From: Prevotellaceae bacterium UBA2448 | GTDB lineage: Bacteria; Bacteroidota; Bacteroidia; Bacteroidales; Bacteroidaceae | NCBI GenBank assembly: GCA_002342585.1 | Contig: DDQG01000009.1 | Location: 3,216 to 67,215 of the forward strand | Direction: 5' to 3' | Length of the DNA stretch: 64,000 bases | In this document: positions 18,261 through 28,076 of the stretch, one piece after another | How the letters are laid out: every line of letters begins with the position of its first letter | Numbering within the stretch: the stretch's first letter is position 1 | The notes under the pieces: model-generated | What the model was told of the DNA's origin: nothing | The model's database searches: none | Seen by the model: only the letters and a program-made list of their open reading frames with translations | Program-made: the position numbers and the translations under genes

Positions 18261-20048
18261 TTAGTAATTCTTAGAGTCAGTCTTGCTTTTATAAGCAGGA
18301 TTTTGCTTAAGTTCTGGATTGACTTTCAGTTCTCCCTCTCTAATTGGCATGTAGAGATATGGTTCTGTTGGCATCTTAGAATAGAGGGCGCTTAGGTCAC
18401 TGCTCTTTCTTGCCGCAAGAGTAATCATAGGACGATAGTTAGCTGGGAAACTAGCCTGGTCTGCAAGGATGGCATTATAGTTTACACCTTCTGTGTGACG
18501 GTAGTTATAACGCAACAGGTCGTACCAACGCTTACCTTCAAAACAGAGTTCACGAAGACGTTCTTCCATAACAAGTTCTTCCATTCCAACTTTTGTATTG
18601 ATGGCATTTCCTTGGATTGAACTTGATGTTGCCCAGCGAAGGGTGTCACCCATTGTTACCGTACCTTCTGCGTGAGCACGATCGTTAACAGCTTTTACTA
18701 CATTGAATGCTTCCTGTAGTTTGATGTCACCGTCTGTAGCGAGCTGTACCATTGCCTCAGCTTTCATCAGCATCACATCTGTCATACGATATACAATGTA
18801 GTTTTGTGCAAAATTGTTGTAAGTGCGGTCTGTCTGACGCTTTTGACCAGCTGCATTAGGAGCACCGTAGGTGAATGTAGAGGCAGTACACATTTTACGG
18901 ATAGTGTACTGTTCCATAGCATCACCATTACAGTCAAAGATGAACTTAATCTTACGTCCGTCGTATTCCTGGTTGAATACAACGTTGCTTGTTCCCTTGA
19001 TACCGAACATGCCAGCGGCACTGAAATATCCGTAACCAGAGTTGTTGTTCTGATACTTGTACAACATTGAACAAATAGCATTGTTTCCAAGTGCAGTACC
19101 GTTAGAACCTATGTTCTCATACTGTCCGCTGAACTGAATTTCGAAAATGCTTTCCTCGGCATTCTGAGTGATGAATATGTCATCGTAGTCATTGTTGTAC
19201 TTTGCTAAAGCAGGATACTTGTCATTTTCATCAATAACGTCAGATTTCTTATAAACGTGGGCGTTGTTCTTTGAATCTATAACAAGGTCACAATAGTTAA
19301 TACATTGCTGATAATCATCACTAGAGTTATAACTTGCATCATTATGATGAATAGATGCTTTCCAAAGGTAAATATCAGCAAGAAGTGCATAAACTGCATC
19401 TCTGTTGAGCCAACCCTTGCTTTTCCAACCGTCATATGCTGTTGGAGCAATAATGTTTTGAGCTGCCTCCTTGAGGTCTGCAATACATCCGTTAAGTACT
19501 ACTTCTGGTGCAGACTGTGGAACATTCATCTCCTGACTGTTCTGCATGTATGCAGTCGTGATGTAAGGAACATCGCGGAATGCACGTACCAAGTAGAAAT
19601 AACAGAGTGATCTGAGAGTCTTCATCTGTGCAACATCATTAAGGTAGTCACCTTGAGCGTAGTTCGGGTCTTCTGCCATTACACCTGCAGCTTTCTCAAT
19701 AACGATATTACAATAGTTGATTACTGAATAGAATGATTGCCAACTGGTGTACATATTGGTTACAGCGATATTTCCAGTGAAAATCTGCAATAACTGCTGG
19801 TAAATGTTACCACCAGTAATACCTGTTGACTGTACAAGTTCGTCGCTACGGAAGTCGCTCCAAACAATGAGACGTGTGATAAGGTCCGAACTTGTCATTT
19901 GAGAGTAAGCACCATTAACCATCAATGCTACATCTTCTTTTTTCTTCCAGAAGTCTTCGTCAACTGTCTTGTCATCAGGCAGCAAAGCTGTGTCAACGCA
20001 AGATGCAGTGAGAAGTCCAGAGAGAATTATATATAAATACTTTTTCAT
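18261..20048 (-). CDS. SusD/RagB-type outer-membrane lipoprotein (pair 1)
   Basis: A 595-residue SusD-like ligand-binding lipoprotein. The lipobox TASC gives Cys17. Diagnostic segments are DEDFWKKKEDVALMVNGAYSQM near the N-terminus, AQMKTLRSLCYFYLVRAFRDVPYIT (about 135-160) and the C-terminal EELVMEERLRELCFEGKRWYDLLRYNY with the YLYMPIREGELKVNPELKQNPAY ending, all typical of the RagB/SusD C-terminal domain. It lies 14 bases after its SusC partner and 21 bases before the next FAS1 gene, so it is co-transcribed. The ligand is unknown. Confidence 0.95.
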   Translation of the reverse strand: MKKYLYIILSGLLTASCVDTALLPDDKTVDEDFWKKKEDVALMVNGAYSQMTSSDLITRLIVWSDFRSDELVQSTGITGGNIYQQLLQIFTGNIAVTNMYTSWQSFYSVINYCNIVIEKAAGVMAEDPNYAQGDYLNDVAQMKTLRSLCYFYLVRAFRDVPYITTAYMQNSQEMNVPQSAPEVVLNGCIADLKEAAQNIIAPTAYDGWKSKGWLNRDAVYALLADIYLWKASIHHNDASYNSSDDYQQCINYCDLVIDSKNNAHVYKKSDVIDENDKYPALAKYNNDYDDIFITQNAEESIFEIQFSGQYENIGSNGTALGNNAICSMLYKYQNNNSGYGYFSAAGMFGIKGTSNVVFNQEYDGRKIKFIFDCNGDAMEQYTIRKMCTASTFTYGAPNAAGQKRQTDRTYNNFAQNYIVYRMTDVMLMKAEAMVQLATDGDIKLQEAFNVVKAVNDRAHAEGTVTMGDTLRWATSSSIQGNAINTKVGMEELVMEERLRELCFEGKRWYDLLRYNYRHTEGVNYNAILADQASFPANYRPMITLAARKSSDLSALYSKMPTEPYLYMPIREGELKVNPELKQNPAYKSKTDSKNY

Positions 20049-20062
20049 GTTCTTAGACTATT

Positions 20063-23000
20063 TTAGAATCCGATATTAATTGAAGCTGTAAACTGTCTTG
20101 TACGAGGAGTCTTAGAGTTGTCTTGTGCGACACCCCATCCGCCAATTGAAACTTCAGGGTCAACTCCACTATACTTTGTCCAGCAATAGATGTTGTTTAC
20201 AGAGAAGTACAGCGCCAAACTGCTCATACCCAACTTCTTGACGGTTTTTTGTGGGAAAGAGTAGGAGAGCTGAAGGTTCTGGAATCGTAAGAATGATCCG
20301 TCTTCAACATATCTGCTTGAGCCTTGCCAGTTGTAACCTACATTGTAGAGAGCACGAGGAATAGGAGTGACATCTCCATCCTTACGCCAACGGTAGTTTA
20401 CTGTAGCTGTCTGATTGTTTGTAGTGTACATATTCTCAAGATTCATACGGGCTGCATTGACAATCTTGTTGCCATAACGATAAGAGAAACGTGCGATAAG
20501 TTTCCATTTGCCGTATTTGAGTGTAATGCTGAAACCTCCGTTGAACTTAGGCATTGAGTTGCCAAGGTAAACGATATCGTATTTGTCAATCTGACCATCA
20601 TGATTGATGTCTTCATAAATAGCATCACCACCATTGAATTCGTATGTCGATGCACCTTCGTTATAGTAGTAAGCCATACGTTGTGGAGAGCCCTGGTTGT
20701 TCATGACAACCTGTCCGTTTGCATCTGTAACAACTGGGAAGGTCTTGCCTTCTGCCAACTGTGAGTTAATCCAGTTGCGATACTGGTCAGCATCCCAATT
20801 GTTCTCCTTCTTCATATTTTCAAGATATGAATAAGTATATTGGTAAACACCCTTGTAACGGTAGCCGTAGATAGAACCCAATGGGTTGTTTTCTTGGATT
20901 CTGTTTAGGTAAGTACCTCTAGAAGAATAGTCCCATTCTGTATTGATAGCACTTAACACTCGTTCATCCATCTCCTTGATGTTGTTTACGTTCTGTGCCA
21001 TATTGAAACTTGCGCTGATTGAGAATTTCTTGCCAATCTTGATGAAATCGCGACCTGAAACATTGACTTCCCAACCATTATTGGTCATCTTACCAACATT
21101 ATACCATGAGAGTGAAGAGTAACCTGTTGAACTTGGAATACCAACACCTGTCATAAGCAGGTCACTGGTGTTTTTGCGATAGTAGTCGAAGTCGATAGTC
21201 AGTTTATCTTCGAAGAAATTCAGGTTAGCTCCGATGTTCAAGGAAGTAGTCTTTTCCCAGCGAAGGTCATCTAGTTTCATTCCATCTACGCTACCATATT
21301 GTACTACACTACCTTTTCCGTAATATCCGGCACTTGTATTATACTTGTTGTAGTACAGATAGTCTGTCGTAGGAGCTCGTCCGTTGATACCCCAGCTGGC
21401 ACGAATGCCGAACAGAGAGATAACTTCTGGTAACCATGAGCGAACGAATTTCTCATCACTGATATTGTAACGTCCAGAAATACCTGGGAATGCAGCCCAT
21501 TTATGTGAAGGACCGAACTTAGAGTTGCCATCCATACGCATAGAGAATCCTAAGTTGTAAATACTCTTGTATGATGCGTGAGCATTGAACAGGATGTTCT
21601 CGTCTGCTGAACGGCTTGTTGAGTTGGTCATACCCGAAGTGCTCATACCTGCGTTTACAGTAGGTGATGTAATGCCTGCTGGGAGACCATAAAGAGTGTT
21701 GCCTTGACTGTTGTATTTAGATGTATGCATCTGATAACGAAGTAATGCAGATGCAGACCAGTCTTCATTGTTGAAGTGTGGAGTGAAGGTGAGTTTTCCT
21801 TCTGCACCAATCTTGAAGCGGTTGCTTTCTGAACTTGAACTTGAGTTGTAGTCAGTAGCTGTCCATCCTGTTGCGTTTGCTCCTGTGTTAAGTGAAGCTG
21901 GATGCCAAGTTGGTGAACTGTTTGCATAGATATCAAAGTCAACATCAGCAGAAAGAGTCAGACGATGTTTGTCTGGGTCTTTGCCAAGCAATTCATATTT
22001 CAAGAGGAAGTCTGGAGTAATACGATAAGTAGATTCTTTCTTCCATGCCTGATGTGCTATTGCAACAGGGTTACCAAGATTACGCATAGCTCGCAGGTTT
22101 ACAGAAGAGTAGTTTCCTGTTGTCGGATCACCTTCTGGGTTCATGATATAGAATTCACCAGTGTCATTGCCGTACTGATCCTGACGATAAACAGCCATGT
22201 TAGGAGACAACTTCTGTGCAATTGCTAAAAGGTCTGTGTAGTTCTTTTGGTTGTTAGTGTATGTGAGGGCAAAGTTTGTGGAGAAACGAATGCGGTCACT
22301 TACGTCGTAGTCAAGAGTAAGGCGGGTAGTAAGACGATCGAGTTTCTGCTTGATGATAGAACCTGTCTGATTGTCATAGCTACCAGAAATACGGAACGTA
22401 GCCTTTTCGCCACCACCAGTGATGTTGAGGTTTATGTTGTGAAGTTTACCGAAATCAGATACTTCCTTAACCCAGTCTGTGTTGTTGTTCCAGTTCTCAT
22501 ATTCAGCCCATGACTTGTCATAGTTCAACTCACGCATTGTAGCTGTAGCAGCAGAACTCTGTGATGGATTGTAGAATTCCTCTTTCAACAACATTGTGTA
22601 GTCGTCACCATTGAGCAACTTATAGCCTTTTGGCATCCATGTGCCAGTAAACTTATAAGAAGCATTGACTTTAGTCTTACCACGGATACCGCGCTTGGTA
22701 GTAATCTGGATTACACCATTTGCACCATAAGCACCCCAAACAGCTGTTGCTGCAGCATCCTTAAGGACGTCAATCTTTGCGATATCATCGACGTTTACAG
22801 AAAGCAGTGATGCGTATTGTTCTTCTGTTGCATTAGCGAAGTCGAAACTTTCGTCTGGATTGTCAAAAATTTTGTCGTCCACAACGATAAGTGGGTTGGC
22901 ATCACCATTGATAGTTGTTACACCACGAAGACGCATCTGAGTACCAGCACCAAGGTTACCTGAGTTTGCAACGATATCAAGACCGGCGATTTCACCTTGC

Positions 23001-23482
23001 AGGGCTTCGTCAGCAGAGGTAAATGCGAGACCTTCCACATCTTCCATGTTGAATGTCTGTGTAGCAACGGTCATTTCTTTTACTGGGATGTTCAGACCAC
23101 CCACGTCAGTTTTCTTTACTGCCTTAACGACAACTTCTTGAAGTTGTGTTTCAGATTCCATGAATATCTTGAAAACTTTCTGTTTTCCGTTCAGTGGAAG
23201 GGTAACGGTCTTGTTACCCACGTAAGAGATGACAAGTTTGTTCTTTGGACTTTTAATAGCCAAAGCGAAGTTACCGTTGAAGTCGGTAGTTGTTGCGTTG
23301 ATGATACGGTTGTTGCCGTCTCGTTCAACAACATTTGCCATCATGACAGGACCCATCTCGTCGGATACGGTACCCGAGACGCGTGTGCCTTGTGCCATTG
23401 CTGCATGAGAGAACATGCTCAGCAATACTGTTAGCAGTATGGCCCCAAATCTATGGCTGTTTATTTTTAATATATTGTTCAT
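20063..23482 (-). CDS. SusC/RagA-type TonB-linked outer-membrane transporter (pair 1)
   Basis: A 1,139-residue TonB-dependent import barrel. The order is signal peptide (1-31), carboxypeptidase-regulatory-like domain (about 33-110), TonB box LQEVVVKA (114-121), plug (about 130-270, with ADEALQGEIAGLDIVANSG, MRLRGV and YGANGVIQITTKRG) and barrel, ending in a terminal phenylalanine (ASINIGF) as recognised by the BAM complex. It pairs with the SusD gene 14 bases downstream. Unlike the second SusC of the operon it has a normal TonB box. It follows a FAS1 lipoprotein gene by 17 bases. Confidence 0.96.
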   Translation of the reverse strand: MNNILKINSHRFGAILLTVLLSMFSHAAMAQGTRVSGTVSDEMGPVMMANVVERDGNNRIINATTTDFNGNFALAIKSPKNKLVISYVGNKTVTLPLNGKQKVFKIFMESETQLQEVVVKAVKKTDVGGLNIPVKEMTVATQTFNMEDVEGLAFTSADEALQGEIAGLDIVANSGNLGAGTQMRLRGVTTINGDANPLIVVDDKIFDNPDESFDFANATEEQYASLLSVNVDDIAKIDVLKDAAATAVWGAYGANGVIQITTKRGIRGKTKVNASYKFTGTWMPKGYKLLNGDDYTMLLKEEFYNPSQSSAATATMRELNYDKSWAEYENWNNNTDWVKEVSDFGKLHNINLNITGGGEKATFRISGSYDNQTGSIIKQKLDRLTTRLTLDYDVSDRIRFSTNFALTYTNNQKNYTDLLAIAQKLSPNMAVYRQDQYGNDTGEFYIMNPEGDPTTGNYSSVNLRAMRNLGNPVAIAHQAWKKESTYRITPDFLLKYELLGKDPDKHRLTLSADVDFDIYANSSPTWHPASLNTGANATGWTATDYNSSSSSESNRFKIGAEGKLTFTPHFNNEDWSASALLRYQMHTSKYNSQGNTLYGLPAGITSPTVNAGMSTSGMTNSTSRSADENILFNAHASYKSIYNLGFSMRMDGNSKFGPSHKWAAFPGISGRYNISDEKFVRSWLPEVISLFGIRASWGINGRAPTTDYLYYNKYNTSAGYYGKGSVVQYGSVDGMKLDDLRWEKTTSLNIGANLNFFEDKLTIDFDYYRKNTSDLLMTGVGIPSSTGYSSLSWYNVGKMTNNGWEVNVSGRDFIKIGKKFSISASFNMAQNVNNIKEMDERVLSAINTEWDYSSRGTYLNRIQENNPLGSIYGYRYKGVYQYTYSYLENMKKENNWDADQYRNWINSQLAEGKTFPVVTDANGQVVMNNQGSPQRMAYYYNEGASTYEFNGGDAIYEDINHDGQIDKYDIVYLGNSMPKFNGGFSITLKYGKWKLIARFSYRYGNKIVNAARMNLENMYTTNNQTATVNYRWRKDGDVTPIPRALYNVGYNWQGSSRYVEDGSFLRFQNLQLSYSFPQKTVKKLGMSSLALYFSVNNIYCWTKYSGVDPEVSIGGWGVAQDNSKTPRTRQFTASINIGF

Positions 23483-23499
23483 AGTTAGTGTATTTTAGG

Positions 23500-26448
23500 T
23501 TATTTTTTTGTTCTCATTGAGGCCTTGCGCTGTTTTACATTGTTAGTTCCCCAGCTCTTTCCGTAGTCGTAACGTGCATTCGGATTGCTTGAGGTCTTGC
23601 TATTATAGTTAAGAGCGCTTGAAAGTTCATGAAGTACACAGAACGAAGAAGTTGCAATTTCTGTTGCAGTTGTGCGTTTGTCGTTTAACCAATAATCACG
23701 AGCCATCTGGTTGGATGCCATTGATGTGTTATTAGCATTTATAGTATGAGTGTTTCCTGCAGCATCTTTTAATGAAAGTTGTTTGTTTCCACCAGATACT
23801 GTGTATTCCTGTGCCAAACCATAGTTGTTTGTGTACATACTCTGGTATGAAGCACTCGGAAGATTGTCAACGTCAGCATATAATGATATGTTCTGGAAAT
23901 GATAGCGAACAAAATTTTTGAGTACGTCCAGTTTTTCTTTCAGTTCTGAAGCCTGAGGTTCTGGACATCCTTCTGGATAAGTTGGCGAGAGATCCTCGAA
24001 CTTAGTATAAATATCTTCTACATCAGGTAATCCTAAAGCGTATGCTGCATCCATTGCATTGTTGTTAGGCACGTATAATGTGTAGTTGTAAGTGTTGAAG
24101 AGCATTACATTTCCATCTACAGCATCAAGAGAGTTGTAGCTGCCGTCTTGCTGGCTGAAAAGTATGTATCGCTCTTGTGGACTCTTTACTTCTCCTTCTG
24201 CTTTTTCAGCAGATATGCCAATCCATGACAGCAATTCTGAGTTGGAGAAAATACCGCAGGCATTGTAGAATTTAGAGAATTGTGGTGTAGTTCTCAGGAT
24301 CTCTGCAACACTCTTGATAGTAGGCTGAATAACATGGTCGATACGATATGCTGTACCGTTAGCTTGACTGAAATAAGATGCTTTCCCTGTATAAAGTTTG
24401 GAAGATGGCATGCCGTTATCAATAGCAGCACCACTCTTTATCTCCATTCCAGTACGTGGGTTAGAGTTGAAGTCAATGTAAACTTCTCCACCATGCTTAG
24501 TCTTGTAATAGTGATTCTGAGTTGTTATACCAATTGTGTCACCGTTATTGAGCACTACAGTGTGATAGTTCAGAATGTCAGTGAGAGCTGACTTAAGACG
24601 ACGGTTTGGTGCATTAACAGAACCGATATCCATAGATCCAACTAATGAACCAATGGTATTTGTGCTTAAATCATACCTGTATGTTTCTGCCTGAATTCTT
24701 GGCTCACTCTTTTTTGTTGCATCATAGTAGATGTGTATTACTTCTGGGTATGTATGTCCCAGAGTTGTTGGGTCAAGATAGTAAATGTCTGATGAGCCAA
24801 ATGCATCATCATCTGGAATGAAGAATGCGTAGTTGGATTTCATTGAGAGCAAGAAGTACTTGTAGTCTAATGACAAGTAACTTGTAGTTGCATCTGAATG
24901 CCAATCCTGAACAGCCCAGTTCATTACCTGCATATCCTTGTATGTTGATGAAGGTGCAAGTACTGCGCTATACTCGTCTGGTGCAATCATTTGATTGAGT
25001 TTATAAATCACACCATTATTTGCAATGTTGATGTCATAACCTCCTGGCTTAGTTTGTAGTTTGTCCATGTTCATGCCAAGGTTTTCACTGGCATCATTCA
25101 TCAAAGAAGTGAATTTGCTAGGAACAGAACTTACAAATGAAGCATTCTGAAGGTTGCGGACAAATGCTGTCAAGATAGAAGGACGAGCCTTTTGCAGACT
25201 GTCAAGGTTCTCAAACAGATTTGCCTTAGTATTTGGTTTCTTACCATATACATTGATAATGTATTCACCAGAACCTCCTGGCAAGAAGTAATCCTCCACA
25301 GCTTCATCTGTAGGAACAAACATTGCAGCAATGTCTGATAATTGATTCTGGTCTCCAGTTGTGTTGTATTCTGATGGTGGGTAGTATGTATTCCATCCTG
25401 GGTCGAAACGTAAAATTTCAGTAGTTGACTTGCTGGCTCCGTTTGGATCTACATTTAATGCTGAACCCTGAGAGCGTGAACTCATGTATCGTATTTGGAA
25501 AATAGAATCATGTTTCTGGTACCCGTATTTAGTAGCAATGTCAGAGTACTGTTCTACCCAGTTATTGTAGTTCTGTGTAGTGGCTGCGTCAAAGTATGGA
25601 GTAGCGTAATAATCCAAAATGTGATCCCAGTACTTGGTATTTGCTTGCTCTTTGATAATCTGAGCCATGTTGCCGGGTTGTACGAGTACATCCTTAACCT
25701 GATGAATATATCCATTCAAACAAGTGATGTCTGATTTGATTACTTTGTTGTTGAAAATAAATACATTCTTAGCTTCAGAATCATATTTTTCACCGGTGAG
25801 AATTTCGAAGTCGGAATTGTCTCCTGTTGTGGTAATATTATTCTTTACCATGTGCTCACGTGTGAAGTGTACCAACGTTGGAGTAGTTTTGTCGCTTACA
25901 CTGTAGATGTCTTTGTTGTTTTGACGCCAGTAATCCCAATAAACATTGTTCTGTGGCATTGATGCAACCTTAACTTGGTTAATTGTATCGATGACATTGA
26001 TGTTGGTTGGGTGCTTCATCGCTACGCCTTCTGCGATTGTACTTCCTGCACTGGCATTTGATAACATGCCAATGAGCAAGGCGTTGTCTAACATGGATGA
26101 TTTTACAAGTAAGGTCTTCTGAGAATAGGTTAAATCTTCATAAGACGAAACTCCCCAATTGTTTTTGGCAAAGAAGCGTGCGAAAGCTTCATCATTGGAT
26201 GGGAAGATGGTTTTACTACCTGTCTTGTCCAGAACCTCGGCATAGCCTAAATCATCAATCAGTCGCAAGTAGGTCGAAAATGTGCCATCCAAGTGGTCGC
26301 CACTTTGTAGCTCAGAGTAGATACTACCGCCGAGCCATGAAGGTGCTTGATCTTCTTTTACGTCACCATATATATCCTTGAAGGTGTTCTCGCAGGAGTA
26401 GCATAGTAACGTTCCGAAGAAAGCAACTTTTAATAGTACTTTTTTCAT
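23500..26448 (-). CDS. Multi-FAS1-domain lipoprotein, first gene of the SusC/SusD operon
   Basis: A 982-residue lipoprotein with Cys19 in a relaxed lipobox (CYSC). I see about four FAS1-like units: near 45-265 (GSKTIFPSNDEAFARFF; ends NGYIHQVKDVL), 265-495 (AAMFVPTDEAVEDYF; ends NNGVIYKLNQMI), 500-715 (YAFFIPDDDAFGSS; ILNYHTVVL; ends GTAYRIDHVI) and 715-950 (YTLYVPNNNAMDAAY; FVRYHFQN). Each shows the H1-box pattern followed by a YH-type segment. FAS1 repeats occur in adhesion proteins of animals, plants and bacteria. As leading gene of an operon with two SusCD pairs, it is probably a surface adhesin or scaffold for the import complex. No enzymatic motif was seen. Confidence 0.8.
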   Translation of the reverse strand: MKKVLLKVAFFGTLLCYSCENTFKDIYGDVKEDQAPSWLGGSIYSELQSGDHLDGTFSTYLRLIDDLGYAEVLDKTGSKTIFPSNDEAFARFFAKNNWGVSSYEDLTYSQKTLLVKSSMLDNALLIGMLSNASAGSTIAEGVAMKHPTNINVIDTINQVKVASMPQNNVYWDYWRQNNKDIYSVSDKTTPTLVHFTREHMVKNNITTTGDNSDFEILTGEKYDSEAKNVFIFNNKVIKSDITCLNGYIHQVKDVLVQPGNMAQIIKEQANTKYWDHILDYYATPYFDAATTQNYNNWVEQYSDIATKYGYQKHDSIFQIRYMSSRSQGSALNVDPNGASKSTTEILRFDPGWNTYYPPSEYNTTGDQNQLSDIAAMFVPTDEAVEDYFLPGGSGEYIINVYGKKPNTKANLFENLDSLQKARPSILTAFVRNLQNASFVSSVPSKFTSLMNDASENLGMNMDKLQTKPGGYDINIANNGVIYKLNQMIAPDEYSAVLAPSSTYKDMQVMNWAVQDWHSDATTSYLSLDYKYFLLSMKSNYAFFIPDDDAFGSSDIYYLDPTTLGHTYPEVIHIYYDATKKSEPRIQAETYRYDLSTNTIGSLVGSMDIGSVNAPNRRLKSALTDILNYHTVVLNNGDTIGITTQNHYYKTKHGGEVYIDFNSNPRTGMEIKSGAAIDNGMPSSKLYTGKASYFSQANGTAYRIDHVIQPTIKSVAEILRTTPQFSKFYNACGIFSNSELLSWIGISAEKAEGEVKSPQERYILFSQQDGSYNSLDAVDGNVMLFNTYNYTLYVPNNNAMDAAYALGLPDVEDIYTKFEDLSPTYPEGCPEPQASELKEKLDVLKNFVRYHFQNISLYADVDNLPSASYQSMYTNNYGLAQEYTVSGGNKQLSLKDAAGNTHTINANNTSMASNQMARDYWLNDKRTTATEIATSSFCVLHELSSALNYNSKTSSNPNARYDYGKSWGTNNVKQRKASMRTKK

Positions 26449-26606
26449 GATTATAAGTTAGTAAAAATATGTTTTAGTATTAGTTTGACAATTTAGTTTT
26501 GTGTGAATGTAAGTTAAGGCTGCTTTATATATTATATAATGTATATTACAGTTCATCCACAATTTTTCCTCTATTATCAGGGCATAGTTTACCCTTCTTG
26601 GGGACG

Positions 26607-26653
26607 CAAAATTAGATTTTTTTATGTTATATAGATTTAACGCAGACGTTAAA
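26607..26653 (-). promoter_or_regulatory. Promoter and candidate operator of the FAS1/SusCD operon
   Basis: Minus strand TAATTTTG (26607-26614) is a -7 element; transcription from it would give a leader of about 150 bases before the ATG at 26448. Upstream, TTTAACG-CAGA-CGTTAAA (26636-26653) is a perfect 7-base inverted repeat placed about where a regulator contacting the -35 region would bind. It could also be a weak terminator hairpin of mtaB, which ends at 26690. The leader itself is AT-rich and holds nothing else I can name. Confidence 0.45.
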
Positions 26654-26689
26654 AAGAGTTAACTGGAGCTATTTTGTAATACGAGTGTG

Positions 26690-28036
26690 CTAAAATGGTA
26701 AAAAATCGGTAGCTTTCAGAGCATCTCCTTTAGTGTTAAAATCTCCGAGTCTTACTTTGGTGATTTTATTGTCCAATTTTATGTCGTTTTGTGTTTCAAC
26801 GCGAATATAGTTGTCGGTAAACCCATGCATTGGTTTGCCTTTTGGCGCGTGTTCAAAAAGTACTGGACGCGTACTGCCAATTTGTAATTGGTAGAATGCT
26901 TTCAGTTTCTGTTCAGAAAGGCTGATGAGTTGTTGACTGCGTTCATGTTTTTCCTGTGGACTAACAATATGGGGAATTTCCAAAGCCTTTGTACCAGGTC
27001 GTTCAGAATAGGAAAAAACATGTAGTTGGGTAATTGGAAGTGACTCGATAAACTGCAGTGATTCGTTAAACAATTCTTCCGTCTCTCCACGTGTGCCTAC
27101 AATAACATCTGCTCCAATAAATGCATCAGGCATTGATTGCTGGATGTAATCAATCCTGCTGCGGAATAATGCTGTATCATAGTGGCGATGCATCAGTTGT
27201 AATACCTTGTTCGATCCTGATTGAAGAGGAATATGGAAATGTGGCATGAAATGTCTGGAAGATGCGCAGAAGTCAATAATCTCTTCTGTAAGCAAATTGG
27301 GTTCTATACTTGATATTCTGTATCGTTCTATACCTTCTACTTTATCTAATGCTTTTATCAGATCGAGAAATGTTTCGTTTGTTGACCTTCCAAAATCTCC
27401 TATGTTCACTCCTGTAATTACAATTTCTTTGCCACCTTCAGCAACAACCTCATTTGCCTGTTTAACTAATGATACTATGCTGCCGTTGCGAGAACGACCT
27501 CGAGCAAATGGAATGGTGCAATAAGTGCAAAAGTAATTGCAACCATCCTGTACTTTCAGGAAATAACGTGTGCGGTCACCTCTAGAACATGAGGGGAAGA
27601 ATTGTTTAGACGATATAGTTGGGTCGTTGGTAGTATTTGTTTCAGCTGATTTTTCAGAGAGTTCGTGATTTGTGAAGTTTTCAATTATCTTATCAATAAG
27701 ACAGCCTTTGTCTTTTGTCCCTATTACAAGACTGACTCCTGGGGTTGAGGCTATTTCTTGTGGTTTTAATTCTGCATAACAACCTGTAACTACAACGTAT
27801 GAACCAGGGTTGTTCTTGATTAGACGGTGTATAGATTGGCGACACTTGTGATCTGCCACCTCGGTTACTGAGCACGTGTTAACGATACATATATCAGCAA
27901 CTTCTCCTTTGCTGACTTTGCGAACTCCGAGTTTTTGCAGTTTTTGTGCAATAGATGCGGTTTCGGCAAAATTCAGTTTGCAACCGAGGGTGAAATATGT
28001 GGCAGTCTTGCCTTGAAGCAGATGTTGTATAGCCAT
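26690..28036 (-). CDS. mtaB: tRNA t6A37 methylthiotransferase MtaB
   Basis: A 448-residue radical-SAM enzyme that converts t6A37 to ms2t6A37 in tRNAs reading ANN codons. Family features in order: the N-terminal UPF0004 domain with three cluster-binding cysteines (Cys19, Cys55, Cys86), the radical-SAM CxxxCxxC at Cys166, Cys170 and Cys173 followed by the PFARGRSRNG loop, and a C-terminal TRAM domain (about 375-440, with DNYIRVET). The sequence matches the MtaB branch better than MiaB or RimO because of the TLGCKLNFAE start and the GxxRSR loop; this subfamily choice is by eye. It has its own promoter (28077-28084), divergent from the DUF4861 gene. Confidence 0.9.
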   Translation of the reverse strand: MAIQHLLQGKTATYFTLGCKLNFAETASIAQKLQKLGVRKVSKGEVADICIVNTCSVTEVADHKCRQSIHRLIKNNPGSYVVVTGCYAELKPQEIASTPGVSLVIGTKDKGCLIDKIIENFTNHELSEKSAETNTTNDPTISSKQFFPSCSRGDRTRYFLKVQDGCNYFCTYCTIPFARGRSRNGSIVSLVKQANEVVAEGGKEIVITGVNIGDFGRSTNETFLDLIKALDKVEGIERYRISSIEPNLLTEEIIDFCASSRHFMPHFHIPLQSGSNKVLQLMHRHYDTALFRSRIDYIQQSMPDAFIGADVIVGTRGETEELFNESLQFIESLPITQLHVFSYSERPGTKALEIPHIVSPQEKHERSQQLISLSEQKLKAFYQLQIGSTRPVLFEHAPKGKPMHGFTDNYIRVETQNDIKLDNKITKVRLGDFNTKGDALKATDFLPF

Positions 28037-28076
28037 TGTGGAATTATACAGAAATAAAAAATCTTTGATTCGGATG

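Noticed and set aside
22997..23434. Long open frame on the plus strand opposite SusC
   Set aside because: It lies wholly within the well-supported SusC gene, has no family features, and is a mirror of that gene's codon pattern.
9056..26448. Conventional polysaccharide utilisation locus
   Set aside because: No glycoside hydrolase, lyase, sulfatase or regulator gene was found among or directly beside the seven genes, so a specific glycan substrate cannot be claimed.
26458..26556. A 32-codon frame in the leader of the FAS1/SusCD operon, minus strand, ending 9 bases before the first gene
   Set aside because: The region is very AT-rich, the predicted peptide is low in information (many Asn, Thr, Tyr) and there is no independent support for translation.
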